From Polyporus tsugae (taxonomy: Eukaryota > Basidiomycota > Agaricomycetes > Polyporales > Polyporaceae): a DNA stretch of 64,000 nucleotides. This document shows positions 11,441 to 25,411 of the stretch, in pieces. The translations under genes were made by a program, and so were the position numbers. The first letter of the stretch is position 1; every line of letters starts with the position of its first letter. The stretch spans positions 3,355,501-3,419,500 of the forward strand of contig JAHRBS010000010.1 of assembly GCA_024305745.1 (NCBI GenBank). The letters run 5' to 3'. Below the pieces are notes generated by a model that saw only the letters and a list, made by a program, of their open reading frames with translations, was not told the origin of the DNA and did no database searches.

Positions 11441-14400
11441 CTATGACTGGGAGAGTATAGTGTCAATCGCGTCATTCAGGAACTGCTTCTTCACCGACAA
11501 GTCCGCCTTCGGGAACCTCTGCTGGATCGCGTCTCGTGCGGTCCTGTCGAGCGCATCGGTCAGTCGTCGCAGACGGATGAACTCGGGGTCAAACACTCAC
11601 TTTTTCGTAACAGTCATCAGATCCTGCGTGCTCAGGTACGCTCTCAAACCGGTAATGAGCTCCTCGTCCGTCGGGTCAACGCTATTGCTCGGCCCCGCCG
11701 CGAACGGGTTGATGGTCGTCGCGAGCGAGAACGTCGACATCGGCCGCTGCATCCCCGGCGCCATCGGCGGTGCGAACCCGCCTTGCGAACCTGACCCGTC
11801 GCCGCCATACATGTTGAGGCTCGTCATGACCGTATTCCGCGGCGCGTGCGGCATCATGCCATAGCCGCTGCCCGTCTGCTGGTACGGCATCGCCGCGGGC
11901 ATGACCATCGCACCACCATAGTCAGAGCCATGAACGGACCCTGAGGCACCAAATGGCAAGAAGGGGAGCGTCGGCATGCCAAACTGCGATGGTGCGCCGC
12001 CATAGTGCGAGAGGTTGCTCTGGGAGCCATTGGGGTGGTACGTTGAGCCTTGAGGGTTCGTGAGGTTCGTATCCCGGTAGTAGTCGCCGGCTTGTGACTG
12101 GTGGTAGCTCGGCCGAGGGGAGTGCGTCCTCGAAGCCGGAGCATGCGACCTATTGCCGGAAGGAGCCTTGCTCTGGTAACCAGTTTCGTCCGAGCGACGC
12201 GAACCAGTCTCCCATGCCTCAGCCTCGTACTCTGCAGCGAATATGAGCACAAAGTACCACTACACGTCTCGCTGAAACGTACCGCTGAACTTCTTGAGAG
12301 GAATCATGGACTCGTCATACTTCTCGTCGTCGTTCATGATGACTTTCTTGTTGTTGCCCTCGCCAATGACCAGACGAGTGTTACCCCAAGAGAAGTCGTC
12401 CATGCACCAGAAGGCATAGATGGGGAGGAAGAAACTGTACACCGGGTACCTGCAAACTCGCCGTGAGGATACAGGGAAGACACCCAAAGTAAGCAAAGCC
12501 AACTTACGAGAGAATGTAGACAACCATCCAACCAATGAGCATGAACTCGCGCTTGAGCAGGAAGATGAGAGCCTGTAGACCATACACCGCCGCCAACATG
12601 ACGATGGAGATGATTGGAAGCGGCGCCGAGCCGGTCGCGACGACGACGATGAGGTAGACGAGGTAGACGACTGTGGATGGCAGGATGAGGGTACCGAGCA
12701 GATCGACGAAGACGAAGAATCGCATCGAGAAGCAGCAGAAGCCGAACAGCTCAGGCAGGAAGACGAGCTCGCAGAGGTTGTGCACGGTCGAGTTGATCCA
12801 TCGACGACGCTGCGAGAACAGCACGCGCCAGGACTCGGGCGCAATCGTGTGCGCGACAGCATCCGGGGTGAATTTGGTCCTGAACGTGGGGAAGTGCTTG
12901 AGCAAGAGCGTGGTGAGGTAACGATCTTCACCGAGCGAGAACAGGTTCTTCTTGTGCAGGGTGTCAACCAGCGGCTCCGCGTACTCCTCGATGACACGGT
13001 TTGAGATGATGATGGGGCGGCCCTTGTCTGCGGTACGAATTCGGTACATCGAGAAACATCCGGGCAAACACGTTACCGAGCCGAACAAGCTCTCGAACGC
13101 CTTTGACAAGTGGTGAGAGATGTAGTACTCGTAGACCTGCAAACAGTAGATTAGAACGACCGGATATTCCCATAAGCATAGCACATACCTGAATCATCGT
13201 CCACCACGAGCCCTCCTCGTTGTCGAGCTTGGTCTCACCGCAGATACCGATGATACTGGAGTCGTCCGACGTGCATGCGACCAACCTATTCACAGAGTCC
13301 GGCGTAACAGTCTACAGAACAAGGCGTAAATACAAAGTACTCTCCACACAATGTCAAAGACTTACCGTATCGGCATCGACAGTGAAGATGTACTCGTAGA
13401 ACGCCGGATCGATACCGATGACATTCCGCATCTGGTGGTAGATCTCCAGCTCGAGCGGGGACATCGGCGCGTCGAAGTGCACGCGGTTGAGGTATTGCAT
13501 GACGAGGATCTGACTGTCACGCTTCCCGCGGTTACCAGGCTTCGTCCGCTCCGTGGGCTTGCCGACCTTGACGACGACGATGTACGGCACGACGTGGCCC
13601 TCGAACTCGTATAGGCCGGAGTAGATCTTTCCGTAGTTGAGCTGCTTGGAGCCCTCTCCGATGGCCTTGTACAGGAGTGGCTCCGGGTCGAGCTTCGGGT
13701 CGACGCCGAGGATGTCGAGGACAATACGGGGTGTCGTGCGATCATTTCCTGTCCCGATGATGTTGCCGTCGCAGATAATGAAGATCAACTTGCGCTTGTC
13801 GTCGTAGTTCAGCGCCGCGAGCGAGTCGATCGTACGGCGCAGGGACTCCTCGCCCTCCGTGTAACATGGCACCTGGCACAGAACGAATTTGTCCAACATC
13901 TCCGGGGTCCTCTTCCCCGTCAACTGAAGGGCAGCCAAGACTGGACAAAGAGATTAGGTCATCCCTTACGACGACACGAGTAGCTGAGAAACTTACATTT
14001 GACAGCAATGGATACCATCAGAATGACTGACATGACCAACAGCAGAATATTCTGCACTTGGCACCGTGCGTCCTTCCGGAAGTCGGGCTTACCAACAAAG
14101 AACAGGTTGCTCATGCAGTTGATGTTCTGCGCCCTCGTGGTGGAGTCGAGGACATTGAGCACCTGGTTCACCTGGTTCGTGATGTCCTGGCCGGGCTGTT
14201 GCTGGAACAACGACACCATGTCGCTGTTCAGGAAGTTGAAGTCGCCGCTGTCGAGTGACGCCGAGTTGATATAGTCCGATAGATCGTAGACGGAACCGTC
14301 GTAGATCGCCCAGAACCTGACAACGGAGAACGAACGTGAGTTGTTGGAGATGAACTGGAAAGGAGAGTGCAAAGTACCTCTGGGTGTCCGGATCGCTCGC

Positions 14401-17400
14401 CTGCGCCTGGAGTTCCTTCTTGTCCCACACCAAAGGCCCCTTCTTGAATTGCCGGATTTTCGGGAGGAAGATAGTCGTGTACCAGTCTGACTGCGCAAGC
14501 TTGGAGTTCGGCGTGCCGAAGGTGGGTCCGGACTTGTGATATGCCTGTGGGACGCTCGCGGAGAAGTTCGCAGCGGTGAGCTGGATCTGGTTGTTCGTCG
14601 TGAGGCCGTCGCAGGCCAGGGGAATCGGGGGCGGGAAGTACTCCGTCAGGTCCTGTCCAGCGAGTTGGTCGAGCACGTCGGCAGTATTACTCTTCGTATT
14701 CGCGATATCGGAGTGTTGGCCGTGGATCCAGTCCGAGACGTCGTAGACGGTGCCCTGGATGGTGACCCAGTAGTCGGAGTCGCCAGTGTGTTGGTTGACC
14801 TCAGTAAGCGACCACGCCTTGTCGAAATCAGGGCAGAGGAGACGGCCGAACTCGATGATGTAGAACACGACAAGGGCGTTGAAGAGGAAGATGAGCCAGA
14901 AGATGGCCACCTTCTCCCTCCATGCAAGCTGGATGTCCGGACGCTTCATGCGGCCAACCTTGCTGAGCATGAACGACGGAATCCACCATGTTGTGAGCCA
15001 AACGACGTAAAGCCAGTTGCGTCGTGATCGGCTCGTGGGAACCTCCTCGACGGTGTTGGGCGCCTTTGCGACGAGCCCGCTCTCCTTCGACGCGGCAGGA
15101 TCTGGCGAAGTGTGGAGGTCGCCCTTCTTGTCCCACTCGGAACTCCAGCCCTCGCCTCCCTCGCTGTACGCCGGTGTCTCACCATTGGTAGGGGTCATGG
15201 GTTGGTTCGCGTAGCCAGCGTCAAGGTATCGGGAGGCCTGCGGACCGGAGCGGTTCAACAGCAGGTTGTCCTCGCTCTCGCCGCCGCCGTAGTAGGCACC
15301 GGGAGTGAGCGACTCTTGGTGGGTGTACTCCGTCGCGTCGTCCGGCAGGACGCTCTCGTCGTCACCCGCTTCCGTGCCAGCGCGCTTCGACTCCTTCTCC
15401 GATGCCCGAATAACGTCCTCGACGACCTTCCATGCCCCATACGTCAACCAGATCATCCGATGCCCGACGACGTAGTCCTCGCCCTCCTTCCACCCGTTCG
15501 ACGAAGCGCATTGTCGTATCCGCTCCGCTTCCGAGCCCCTGATCGTAGGGACGAAGCGATCGCAGAACGCGGCTTGCTCAAAGTCTACGACGAAGTCTTG
15601 CTTCTTGCGCGAGACTAGATCGGGCAGAAGCAGAGCGCGGATCTGAGCCTTGACACGACGCTTGTCGAACGAGTTCGCAGTGCCCGAGTCGTTCGGACGG
15701 ATACACGACACGGTCCAAAGGCGCGCACGATCGATGTTCCACATGACCTCGGAGAGCGTGTAGTTCAGCTGAGTCGAGACTGGGTACACCTTCGAAGGGT
15801 CCAGGCGAGAGTGCTCCTCGCCAGGGGCAACGATGGAGCCGTCGCGGGAGACAATGGTCGTGGGGGGACGGAGTGGTCGTGAAGAGACTTGTGCCTGGAC
15901 AATGATGCTCTCGTCCTTCGAGTGCCGCTCCGTCGCAAGACTGGGGCCGGCCATGAGCTTCGCAATGAATGGGTCTGCCGAATTGCGAAGCAGCGAGACG
16001 AAGGCGCAATCCAGGATGTCCGTGTCCTTCTCGATGAAGCCCCGCGCGTCGTACGCAGCACTCCCTGAGAAGTGGTTAACGCCAAACGTCATCGCATCAG
16101 GAGCCTCCGCGCTGCCAGGCGCAATGAACGACGTGTGAACGCCGAACTTTGACACAAGCTCCTGAAGCAGCTCCTCCTCCTTCTTGTCACCGGCCTTCCC
16201 GGACTTGAACGACGAGCATGCCTTGTTCATCACACCAAGCATTCCACCCGGTTTCCTATGAGCGCGCTCACTGAGCTGCGCCCCACGCAGGAGCTCCACG
16301 CATCCAGAGTTGTCCATGATAGAGATCGCCGGAAGTGTGACGCCGTCACCAACAAGCTCGCTGGTGTACCCGACCGAGTCCTCGAACGTGTTCCGTAGGA
16401 TGTACGAGTGGACGAGCTCGTTGGAGAAGTTGATGCAGAACTCCTCGAAGCCAGACTGGTTCTGCGTGCCGATGAGAGGCGCGGGTCCACCAAAGTACAC
16501 AGAGGCGGATTGCGTGATGCCCTTGGTCTGGAAACCGGGCTGGTCAAAAAGCACGATCTGGGTGGAGGGAGGGGGGGCCTGGGAGGAAGGGGCGATCTTG
16601 TGGTTGGCGGTCTCCGTCACGAAGGCAAAGAGAATGGCATAGAGATCCTTCGCGAGTTGGTCGCGCTGAGCTCCGCTCTGCTGGGCGTTCATCATGACCA
16701 TGTAGAGCTCCTTGCGCACGTAGCTCGTCTTGTTCGTGAGCACCTCGCTCAGATCCTCCGCGGGGACGCCGAGCAGGCGTGCGACCTGATCGAGAACGGG
16801 AGCGTTGGCGACGTACGCTGACACATCGCGGGCATCGGCCTCGCCGAACTGGAGATTCCCAAGGAGGAGAATCGCGACCAGGAGGCCGAAAATAGATGAC
16901 AGGTGCTTAGGCTTGAAGCCGAGAAGCTTCATCGCAGCGCGCAGCTCGTCCATCGCAATGCCGTCGTCGCTGAACGGACCGGCGGGAAGGCGGTAGCAGC
17001 CCGACGAGGCGAGGAGGGCGTAGTCGGAGACATCTTCTAGGGCATAGCGGTCGCGCTCCTCGGGGGTGGCGCCGGCGAGGAACTGGTAGAAAACGTGAAA
17101 TGTTCGTTCTTCGAAGGAGAGGCGTGAGAGTCGGGACTTGTCGAGGCCGTACGTGAGAACCTTGGCGGCCTGAATGCGTCCGCGGTCGCTGAAGTGCAGC
17201 TCGAGGTAGCGACCGTGTCGGGAGGCGTTAGGGTTAACGAGTGTCTTCGCGTTTCCAAACGAGTCAAGGAGTGTTGAGAGCGACTTGATCTGATCGGCGA
17301 GTCTTGCTTCCTTCTTGGAATGCGTTGAAAGCCGGAGGATCTGGTTAACCAGGAGCTGGCTGCTGGCACTCTTGCCAGACGCTGTGATCCCTCTAATGCC

Positions 17401-17805
17401 GCAGGCTCGTCGAGAATCCTACAAAGTCATGACGGATGCTACTCACCGGAAGATGACCGCCTGAGACTCTGTCCTTCTCCTCATGAGGAGGTATACTTGT
17501 GCAGCAAGATCGTAGAGGTGAGGTGGGAGGCTAGTCGCTCCGGGTAGGGGGAAGCTGGTGTCCTTGTAACATCGCTCCTCGTACTCCTTTGCGCTGACGT
17601 CGTTCACATTAGCAAGGGTCTTGTAGGGATTAACGACGACGAGGCCAGATGCGCCGACTCTGGTGTATGGTTGATCTGCACGAAAACGAGCTTGAAGAAC
17701 GGATAGGATAGTGTCGTCAGAGGGGTGGACAGTCGCGGAGGAAGAGGAAACGAGGTCGGTGAGGTCGCCGGAGCTGATGGCCTGGGAGGCGTGTGCAGCG
17801 GCCAT
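11441..17805 (-). CDS. Chitin synthase with myosin motor-like domain (class V/VII type)
   Basis: Nine exons (17805-17447, 17392-14378, 14316-13997, 13940-13366, 13311-13189, 13136-12508, 12449-12283, 12231-11601, 11543-11441) give a closed 1973-residue protein. It polymerises UDP-GlcNAc into chitin at the plasma membrane. Residues about 1-750 are a myosin-like head; its P-loop region reads [10 protein letters not shown] rather than the usual GESGSGKT. A membrane segment pair and a cytochrome-b5-like domain ([16 protein letters not shown]) follow. The glycosyltransferase part shows [42 protein letters not shown] and the signature QRRRW, then several membrane helices. A C-terminal DEK-type domain ([18 protein letters not shown]) closes the protein. 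Such enzymes support polar growth. The large second exon (3015 nt) holds most of the motor. Confidence 0.95.
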
Positions 17806-18242
17806 AGCCTACGAAGAAGAAGGGGAGGAGGAAGGGCGTGGACGCCGCCCTGGACAGTGAGCAGAGGACGGAAGGTGGAGAGAAATGCGAGGGAAAGGCA
17901 GCCTCAAGGGCTCCAGTCTCCGACTGTGAGAGCCGTGACGCCTGTTACGGCCACCGTGGGCCTCGTCACGTTTTGCGCTTGCTCTGTCGAAACAAAACTC
18001 TTGAATTCGAAAGTGGCTACTGCTCTTTTTAATCACAATCCTGCTCTCGAGCTCCCGGTTCGTCCCGGCCATTCATGCTCTATAGCAGTCTGCTATGCAA
18101 GTATATAACAAGCGGGACAATGACATGGGCGTGACAGCTCCTATAAGGCGCCGAGTAACCAACGGCTTCTGATGAAAGAAAAAGGGGACCTGGCGCGGCA
18201 CAGTATATCACAAAGTTTCATACAGCGAATGATTACACGTGT
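17806..18242. other. Spacer upstream of the chitin synthase
   Basis: No gene is seen. A TATATA element near 18102, read on the minus strand, lies about 300 nt upstream of the chitin synthase ATG and could serve its promoter. Confidence 0.35.
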
Positions 18243-21200
18243 CTATGATTCCTCCTCTTCCTCGGAGTCCTCCTCCTCCTCTTCCTCCTCCTCTGATGCA
18301 GAAGTCCCTATTGTCCGCGGAAGTATGAGCGTCGTCCACAGCCGAAAGCAAAAAAAAAAAAACCACACACCTGAGTTCCCATTCGCGAGCGGAGCACCAG
18401 GCGCCGGCGCGCTGGCCTCGCGTTGCAGCGCCCCCTCCCACCCCTCCTCGAACAGCTCGGGATGTGCGGTGGGGTCAGCGATGGCGTCAGCGAGCTTCGC
18501 GCGGTTTTTTGCGTGCAGGTCCGTCTGCCACGCCTGCACAGCATCCGGAGCTTTCGACGGCGCATACGTGCGCGCAAACATCGCCGCCTCCGGCGCCCGG
18601 TGCGTGTTGATCAACAGATCAACGCACGGTTTGGGGTCGCCCAGTTGCAACAGGGTGGCAAACGCAAGGTTGTTCTGGCCCTTCGTCTCTGTTAGGACAA
18701 GCCCAGCGTGGTTTAGTTTCAATGCTCTTGACGATAACCACGTGTCGACACGTACCTGCTTGCGCCGCGAGCTTCACCAGTCCGTCCCGATCGCCCGTGG
18801 CCAGAAGGAGCAACATCAATGCACTCAGGTCGCCCGCCTTCTCGAAACTCTCGCGGGCGAGATCGAAACGCCATACGGCTAGTGCGCGGTCGCCAATCGC
18901 CTTCCATTTCGTCTCAGCTTCGAGCTCGGGTACTGTCCGTGCGATCTCCACTGCGGCATCGAGGTCGTCGAGCTGAAGGGAGAGTTCGAATTTCTGATCC
19001 GGGTCTGTCGTAACTTCTAGCGCGAGCTCCTTGAGACCCCGTCCTTCCAGGAAAGCCGCGATCTTGTTCCTGTGCTCTTTGGGTATTGATGGAAGGATAT
19101 CCGCGGCAGCCTCCATATCGTCACGCAATACAGCAGTCTGGTACTCAACCATGCTCAGCGAAAGCGCATAGCTGTACACGTTCACATCCTTGTCGACGAG
19201 GTATACGCGGTTGTGGGCGGGGACGTATCCCAGCAAGAATAATGGCCTACAGAGGCGTTCAGTGTCGTCTATGAACGCACAAAACTTAACTTACGTGTCG
19301 AAGGGCGTGATGGTGTACGACTCGCTTCCAATGAAGTAGTTGAGGCGGTTAGCGGCGGTCGTATAGATGAAGCAGTCGCCTATCCACTTGGCGGTCTTGA
19401 CGCTGCAAACACCGTCAGATCAAGCGATCTTCGTAAATAATAAATGAGCGACGCATACTTGTCAGAGATCTCGGCAATCAAGTCGAACGCCTCCTCGACG
19501 CCCTCATCGCCAACATCGGCACCAGACTCGAGCTTCGCATTGTATGCGTCTCGATCGAAGCGGAGGACATAGAACGAGTCTCCCGACGCGATGGCGACCA
19601 AGTCTCCAGAGCCAGACCAGTAGATCTGAATACAAATCGCTGTCAACAAACGGTGAACATGGGCCGGACCGTGTACTCACGTTCTTGGCGTCGACCTCGA
19701 TTCGCCGCACAATCTCACCACTCTCCCAGTCCCAGAACAGCACAAAGCCCGCACCACGGGCACCGAGGAGCGTTCCACCGTGAAGGCCGTCAATGGCCCA
19801 CGAACCAGCACCCTTCATGCCTGCACCTCCACGCTCGCGGAAACCCTTGTACACGCGTACCTTCATGCGACCCTCGAGCACGGCGTAGGTGTTAGAGTCG
19901 CCGGCCCACGCGAACGAGTTACCGTTGCCGAACGCCTTGTTACGCCATGCGAGGGCAGTGTAGACGATGTATTCACCGTCGCCAACCACGGTCACGAAAC
20001 GGCCGTTGGGCGAGTGGACGAGGGAAGTCGCGAATACTTCAGTGGAGCCGAGCTCCTTGATGGAGAGCAGTATCCGGTTTCCGTCGGTGACTGACTCCTC
20101 CTGTATCATCTGGATGTTTGCGGAGAGGACTTCGTTGTTACGGGTGTAGACGACTTTGCCGGAGGTGTCCATGCTGTACGTGGGTTCGTCGCGTCCGAGC
20201 TGCAGCAAGGTGAACAAATAGCGACCAGAAGTAGGGGTTCGCACAAACCTTGATGACGACGAGACCCTCGTCGTAACCGACAGCAACCTCGTTGGCGGTT
20301 TTCCGAATGGCAACACACCAAGCACGCTCCAGAGCATAGCTGAGGGTGTTCTCCAAACGGTACGTACCGCTGTTCCAAAGTTTCACCGTACCATCTTCGC
20401 CACCAGAGATGATCAATGGGAGGTTGGGGTGGAAAACGGCGAAGAGGACGTTATTTGAGTGGCCTTCAAGAGTCTGCACGCAACTCTTGCTGAGGTAGTC
20501 CCAGATCTTGACGGTCTTGTCGTCGCTCGCGGTGACGAGATATGGCTTGTCCGCGCCAGGGTAGAAATCGACATAGTTGACGCCCTTGTCGTGTGCCTCC
20601 ATCGTGAAGTTGGGGTTCGAAGAACCGAGAGACCAGATCTTGACGGTACGATCCAAACATGAAGATGCGAAAGTGTTGGGGTCTTTCGGGTTGACGGTAA
20701 TGTTCATGATATAGTGCGTATGGCCTTCATACGTCTACATCACGGTCGGAAAACGGATACAGATGGCATAATACTCTCAACGCACCTGGATGCACCTCCA
20801 TTGTTTATCCCAGTCCCATGCTCTGATAGTCATATCATCACTACCCGTCAAGACGATGCTCGCAGTCGGGTGGACGGTCAGGCATCTGATGTAGTCGGGG
20901 TGCGCCTCAAAGGCCGCGACCTTTTCGTGCGTGTTGTAGTTGAAGATTCGTAGTTGGAAGTCATCACAGCCCGCGACGAACCAGTTCTTGCGAGGGATGA
21001 AGCGGACGCAGCGTACGGGGACCTCCGCGATCTCAAACGTCTTGATCAGTGCGCCGGTATCGTGGTTGTAGATATTGACCGTGCCATTGTAGAGACCAGT
21101 GAGAATCCAGGGCTCAGTGGGATGGAAGTCGACGCCCTTAACGCGATCTGAACGGGTGAAGAGTTTCCGCTATATTGCATGTCAGTCTTCAATTTCCTGT

Positions 21201-21252
21201 TGGATAGCCCACTATATGCGCGCGGTTCACTCACGTTGATGTCCAACAACAT
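18243..21252 (-). CDS. SEC27: COPI coatomer subunit beta' (Sec27)
   Basis: Nine exons (21252-21235, 21169-20786, 20734-20249, 20199-19681, 19625-19459, 19402-19295, 19246-18756, 18688-18371, 18307-18243) give a closed 851-residue protein, the normal size for beta'-COP. It coats Golgi-derived vesicles and binds cargo dilysine signals through its N-terminal WD40 propellers. Visible landmarks are RKLFTRSDRVKGVDFHP, the WD repeats KTVKIWDYLSKSC and GTVKLWNSGTYR, and SWAIDGLHGGTLLG in the second propeller. A helical solenoid follows (EGRGLKELALEVTTDPD). The protein ends in an acidic tail of mostly glutamate, as in other fungi. Exon 1 is just 18 nt (MLLDIN). A long T run follows the donor of intron 8 on the coding strand. 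Identity is firm. Confidence 0.95.
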
Positions 21253-22137
21253 GGTTACGCTTCAGGACTGCGCAAGTTGTTCAGGACGGTGAGGAGGTCG
21301 TGGCGAGGAAGTTGTGACCGGAAGTGTGCAGGGAAACGAAGACGTGGAAGAAGCTTGAGCAGTGCAGTGCGCGCGCCAGCACTCTTTGCTCTCCTCCTCC
21401 ATCATCAATACACATCAATTCGCTCATGCTTGTCCACTGCATCGTCCATCGCCCCCCGCTGCATGCTCTGAAGACGGTCCAGTTACTTCGCATTCCCTTG
21501 GCATGAAGGCATCGCCGACATGGCCCGTGAGCACGATCTGGCCGGTTGGGAACATTCAACGACTTGAACAAGCACGATTAACACCCATTTGACATCAAGG
21601 ATGGTGCATCGGACACGGCAGGCAGAATCATAAGTGCATGAAGGCACTAGTCTAGTGCGCAGTTCATTTCCGCGACACAACGGCGTGGAGGAAGAAGTAA
21701 TCTTGTCCACTCGCGTGTCGGAGGCGTGATTGTTCAACCAGCGCTGTCCGACGTTCCCTGACGCAACGAGCTCAAGGACCTCTGAGTAGCCATATTCTCA
21801 AGCGAAGGCGTGTTGAGGCGGTGGAATTTGGGTGGAATATAAGGGAAATAACGTGTACGTCGGCATCGTCTTTTGTCTGGTCGTGAATCGTGTGAGCTCC
21901 GTGCGCCTTGTCGAACACGTGTGTTCAGCACCCCCCACTGCCCGGGCAGATCGCATTCGCTATCTCGTGGAATGTGCCGTGGAACCTCGCCTCCAACCCG
22001 CCTCGAGCTCGGTGCCAGGCAGACGTTGCTTCGTGAATATATACGCCGTCGTCGACCACCACCTTCTCCCTATCGAGGAGCACCGTCTCCGATTTTTTCA
22101 CTCTTTCCCCGCTTGATCTACGTGATCACTCCCCACC
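21253..22137. promoter_or_regulatory. Divergent promoter region of SEC27 and the WW-like membrane protein
   Basis: The two ATGs face apart with 885 nt between them. A TATA-like AATATATAC lies at 22036-22044, about 95 nt before the plus-strand ATG at 22138. No TATA was seen for SEC27. No reading frame here looks real. Confidence 0.45.
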
Positions 22138-25100
22138 ATGTCCTCCCCACCCAGAAGAGCTGACTCGATGTCTTCGTCTTCGCGACCCTCCTCGCCATCC
22201 CCGGCCAAGGGCTCCATTCGGAGCCGTATGATGTCCGGCATGCGTCGCGCCTCAACAGGCTTGTCAATATCCAAGGCCCTCTCCCGGAGTTCGTCCAAGG
22301 CGTCCTTGAAGGACTCTCTCAAAGTATCTACCGACTCGCCCCCGGCGCGGCCCTCGGTAGAGGAGGCGCGACCAGGTCCGAGTCCTGTCGCAGAATCCCC
22401 CGCAAGCGAAGAAGCCGCAAACTTAGCGGCAGCTGCCACAAGGCTTGTTGGGCCATCCCCGCTCGCCAACGTCGTCGTTACGGAGCCGACCCCGGAGCCC
22501 ACACCAACTACAGTAGCTCCCGCTCTCGACATCGGTGTTACTGCTTCGCCAGAACAACTGCCCACCGGGCTCCCATCTCAGGCCCCTGTGCACACACCAG
22601 AACCTTTCGGTTTCAGCGATCCCATCCTCCCTACGACTGCACCAGAGCCTGCCCTAGTCCTGAGTCCCGAGCTCATCCCTCAAGACGCCCCCCTTGTCGT
22701 CGAGGAACCTGCCCCCTTACCCGAGCCCGCCTCCGAGGTTGTCGTCGTTGCGCCCGCTGCAGAGCCTGCGGTGCCCAAAGCCGTCGAGGACGATCGCCAT
22801 GATTACTTCTCGTTCGGCGATCCAATTGTTGCTGATGCTTCCAAGGAATCGGTCCCAGAGCCAGCACCTGTTGAGCCTGCCCGCCCCGCGACCCCACCTC
22901 CTCAACCCGTCCCGGCACGCCCCGTGACGCCCCCTCGTCAGCCCGTTCCAGTAGTCCCAGCAGAACGCTCCCCCCGGGCTCCGGATTCGTCCTACGTGCA
23001 CATTCCTGCAGATGCGGCGACGTTCGCATGGGGCGAGGAGCCCGTTACATCCAAGCTGTCTCGCGCGAGCTCCCGGGAGCCCGTGCACCACTCTCTCGAG
23101 CCGCCGCAGTCTGGTCTCCAATCTGGAAAGGTGTCCAGCAGGGCGAGCAAGTCGTCCATGTCTTCGTCGTACGGCCAACTGCTTCCAGAGAAGCGTGGTC
23201 GCAGCGGGAGTGTTCGGTGGGCATTCACTGGTTTTGCATTACTTACCAGGTCCTGACCGGTACGCGACAGCTTCACCATGGACGACCCCTTTGCAGATCA
23301 CTATGGCGTTTCCCCTCCCGTCCCTGCCCCGGCCCCAGCTGCAGAGGCGTCGACGGCCTCCATGCCCGAGTACGTACACGCTATTCATTTCAACGAGGGT
23401 ACGATGTACTCATCTTACCTTCCCCAGACCGGCCGTTGAGCCTGATGCGGAGATCGAGGGTTCTGAAACCCCAATCCAGGAATCACCCACTCCCATCGTG
23501 TTCCCACTTCCTCCGATGACGGACGTCATTGGCTCTCAGTACGTCATACATCCACTGGTCCTCGCAAGGCCTTCTAACGCCATGGATCATAGGTCCAGCC
23601 GTCAAATGCAAGCACCACCTTCGTCGTACAGCCTTGGTGAACGCGACGGTGCCTCCCTGGCCGAAACCCTCCAGCATGACACCGAGTAAGACGCCTTCCC
23701 TCGTTTCATCGCCCCAAAGCGTGCTAACGTCGCTTCTAGCGAGCGCGTTCCTCTCCTGCAACACGCCGCACCGCACACGCGCGGCAAGACGCCGCCCAGC
23801 CGTGGCAAGACAGCCCACATCGTCGCGACCTTCGCCTCCGGCCCAATTACCACCGAACTCGCTGCAACGCACACGCTACACACGCTCGGCTGGGCCGAGT
23901 ACGTGCTCCCCGACAGCTCGTTCTACTACAACCACGATGGCCTGCGCGTGACGACGGACATCGACTTGCGCAACCCACGGCACTTGCAACAGGTGACGGA
24001 GTACGTCGAGAATAAGCTGCCGCGCGAGACCTCGATGCCTCCACCGCAGGGGTGGGAGCTCTGGCTGAAGAGCGGCACGGTGCAGCACAACCACTTTCGC
24101 CCGAACCAGAGCTGGGTGAACCATAAGCTGCGGATCATCACGTCGGAGCCGCCGCCTACGATCTCCGGCGAGGGCTTGATTATCGAGCGGTTCTCCGAGG
24201 ATGACAGTGAGTGATCTATGCCTGTCTTCGGGTGTGGCGTAGGACTGATGTATGGAGCAGAGCTGGACATGGAATATCGCTACTGGGGCTTCATTGAGGC
24301 GCACCCTGCGCATATGCCGGTCCCCACAGAGACCCACACGGAAGCGATGGATGCTCTGAAGTGGTCTTACACCGGTACGTGAACGTGATTTCCATTTTCA
24401 ACAATACACTCATGACATTTCAGACTGCCTTCTTCCTTCCGCCCGACCGGCACCACCGCCGTTTGCTCCTCAGGAGTGCCAGGAGCTCATGAGCCTGTTG
24501 CGCTCTTTTGATAGTGGAACCTCGAACACCATGGTCGTTCAGACCCGCGTCGTCTCCCGAGTGCTGCTTCGCGTCGGTGAGTGACGTATGTGCTGCCCAT
24601 CGCTCAGCGTGTCTGACGGACCACTCGACTCCATAGCGCAATGGCGGCAGGTGTACTTCCGTCCAAACAAGCCATTGCCCAAGGACGCGATCAAGGGCGT
24701 CACGGAGCCGCATCGCAAACCCTTTACGCGGGCGGTCCTCGATTTCATCATTGGCTGCGTGTGTCTCGGTATTCCCTACCTCTTCGTCAGCCGCACGCGC
24801 AGTACTAGCTTCGACGAGGAGAGCGGCTTGTACAGCGCCGGCCCCATGCTCATGATCTGCGCTTGTGCATGCCTTGTGGTGAGTCCCCCACCGTGCATGT
24901 CCCCCGGTATGTGATTGCTCAAGTGTCGCACCTTGTAGGCTGCTGTCATCCTGAGCGCGTCGGTCACCCTGCTCTCGTTGCCGCATCTCGACGATGTTCC
25001 ACGAGTGGCCGGTTTCGTGGCGATCCTGTGCTCGGGCGCGAGTATGGTATCTGCGGTCCTCGCGCTGTTCCGATACAAGACGGAGATGGACCGGGCTGTC

Positions 25101-25411
25101 TTCTACCTAGGGGGCGAAGGCATGATGGTACTTTCGGTGAGTGACCCTTCTCCTTCTGGCATGCCCTGTATAGACTGATGGTTCGCACACAGAGGCGAAA
25201 CGTCATCTTCTCGCTCCCACTGGTATTCCTGGCTTGGGCGATCACTGCGTTCATGACTGGCATCACGCTGTACTCCTTCCGCGGAGCAACTTCGGCGAAC
25301 CGCGGCCAGGTCACGCAACCGTTCACGCCATATACGCACTGGGCCGTTGTGGGCACACTCGGGGCGCTAGGCGGGATGTTGACTGTCGCCGCCATGTTCT
25401 CGCGTCGTTGA
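22138..25411 (+). CDS. Multi-pass membrane protein with a WW-like domain and a long disordered N-terminus
   Basis: Ten exons (22138-23216, 23271-23369, 23428-23538, 23593-23685, 23740-24206, 24261-24374, 24424-24576, 24637-24878, 24939-25136, 25193-25411) give a closed 924-residue model. The first 350 residues are serine-, proline- and alanine-rich. A folded middle contains LGWAEYVLPDSSFYYNHDG and then GWELWLKSGTVQHNHF with SWVNHKLR, resembling two WW/WW-like modules for proline-rich ligands. The C-terminus has about four membrane helices (FIIGCVCLGIPYLFV, MLMICACACLVAAVILSA, GFVAILCSGASMVSAVLAL, FSLPLVFLAWAITAFMTG). A 54-nt intron joins the low-complexity exon to MDDPFADHYG; without it the region would look like two genes. 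The family is common in Agaricomycetes, but I know no function. The gene at 36011 is a shorter relative. Confidence 0.75.

Noticed and set aside
22138..23256. Low-complexity exon as a separate 372-residue gene
   Set aside because: A 54-nt intron with good ends joins it in phase to MDDPFADHYG and the rest of the membrane protein.
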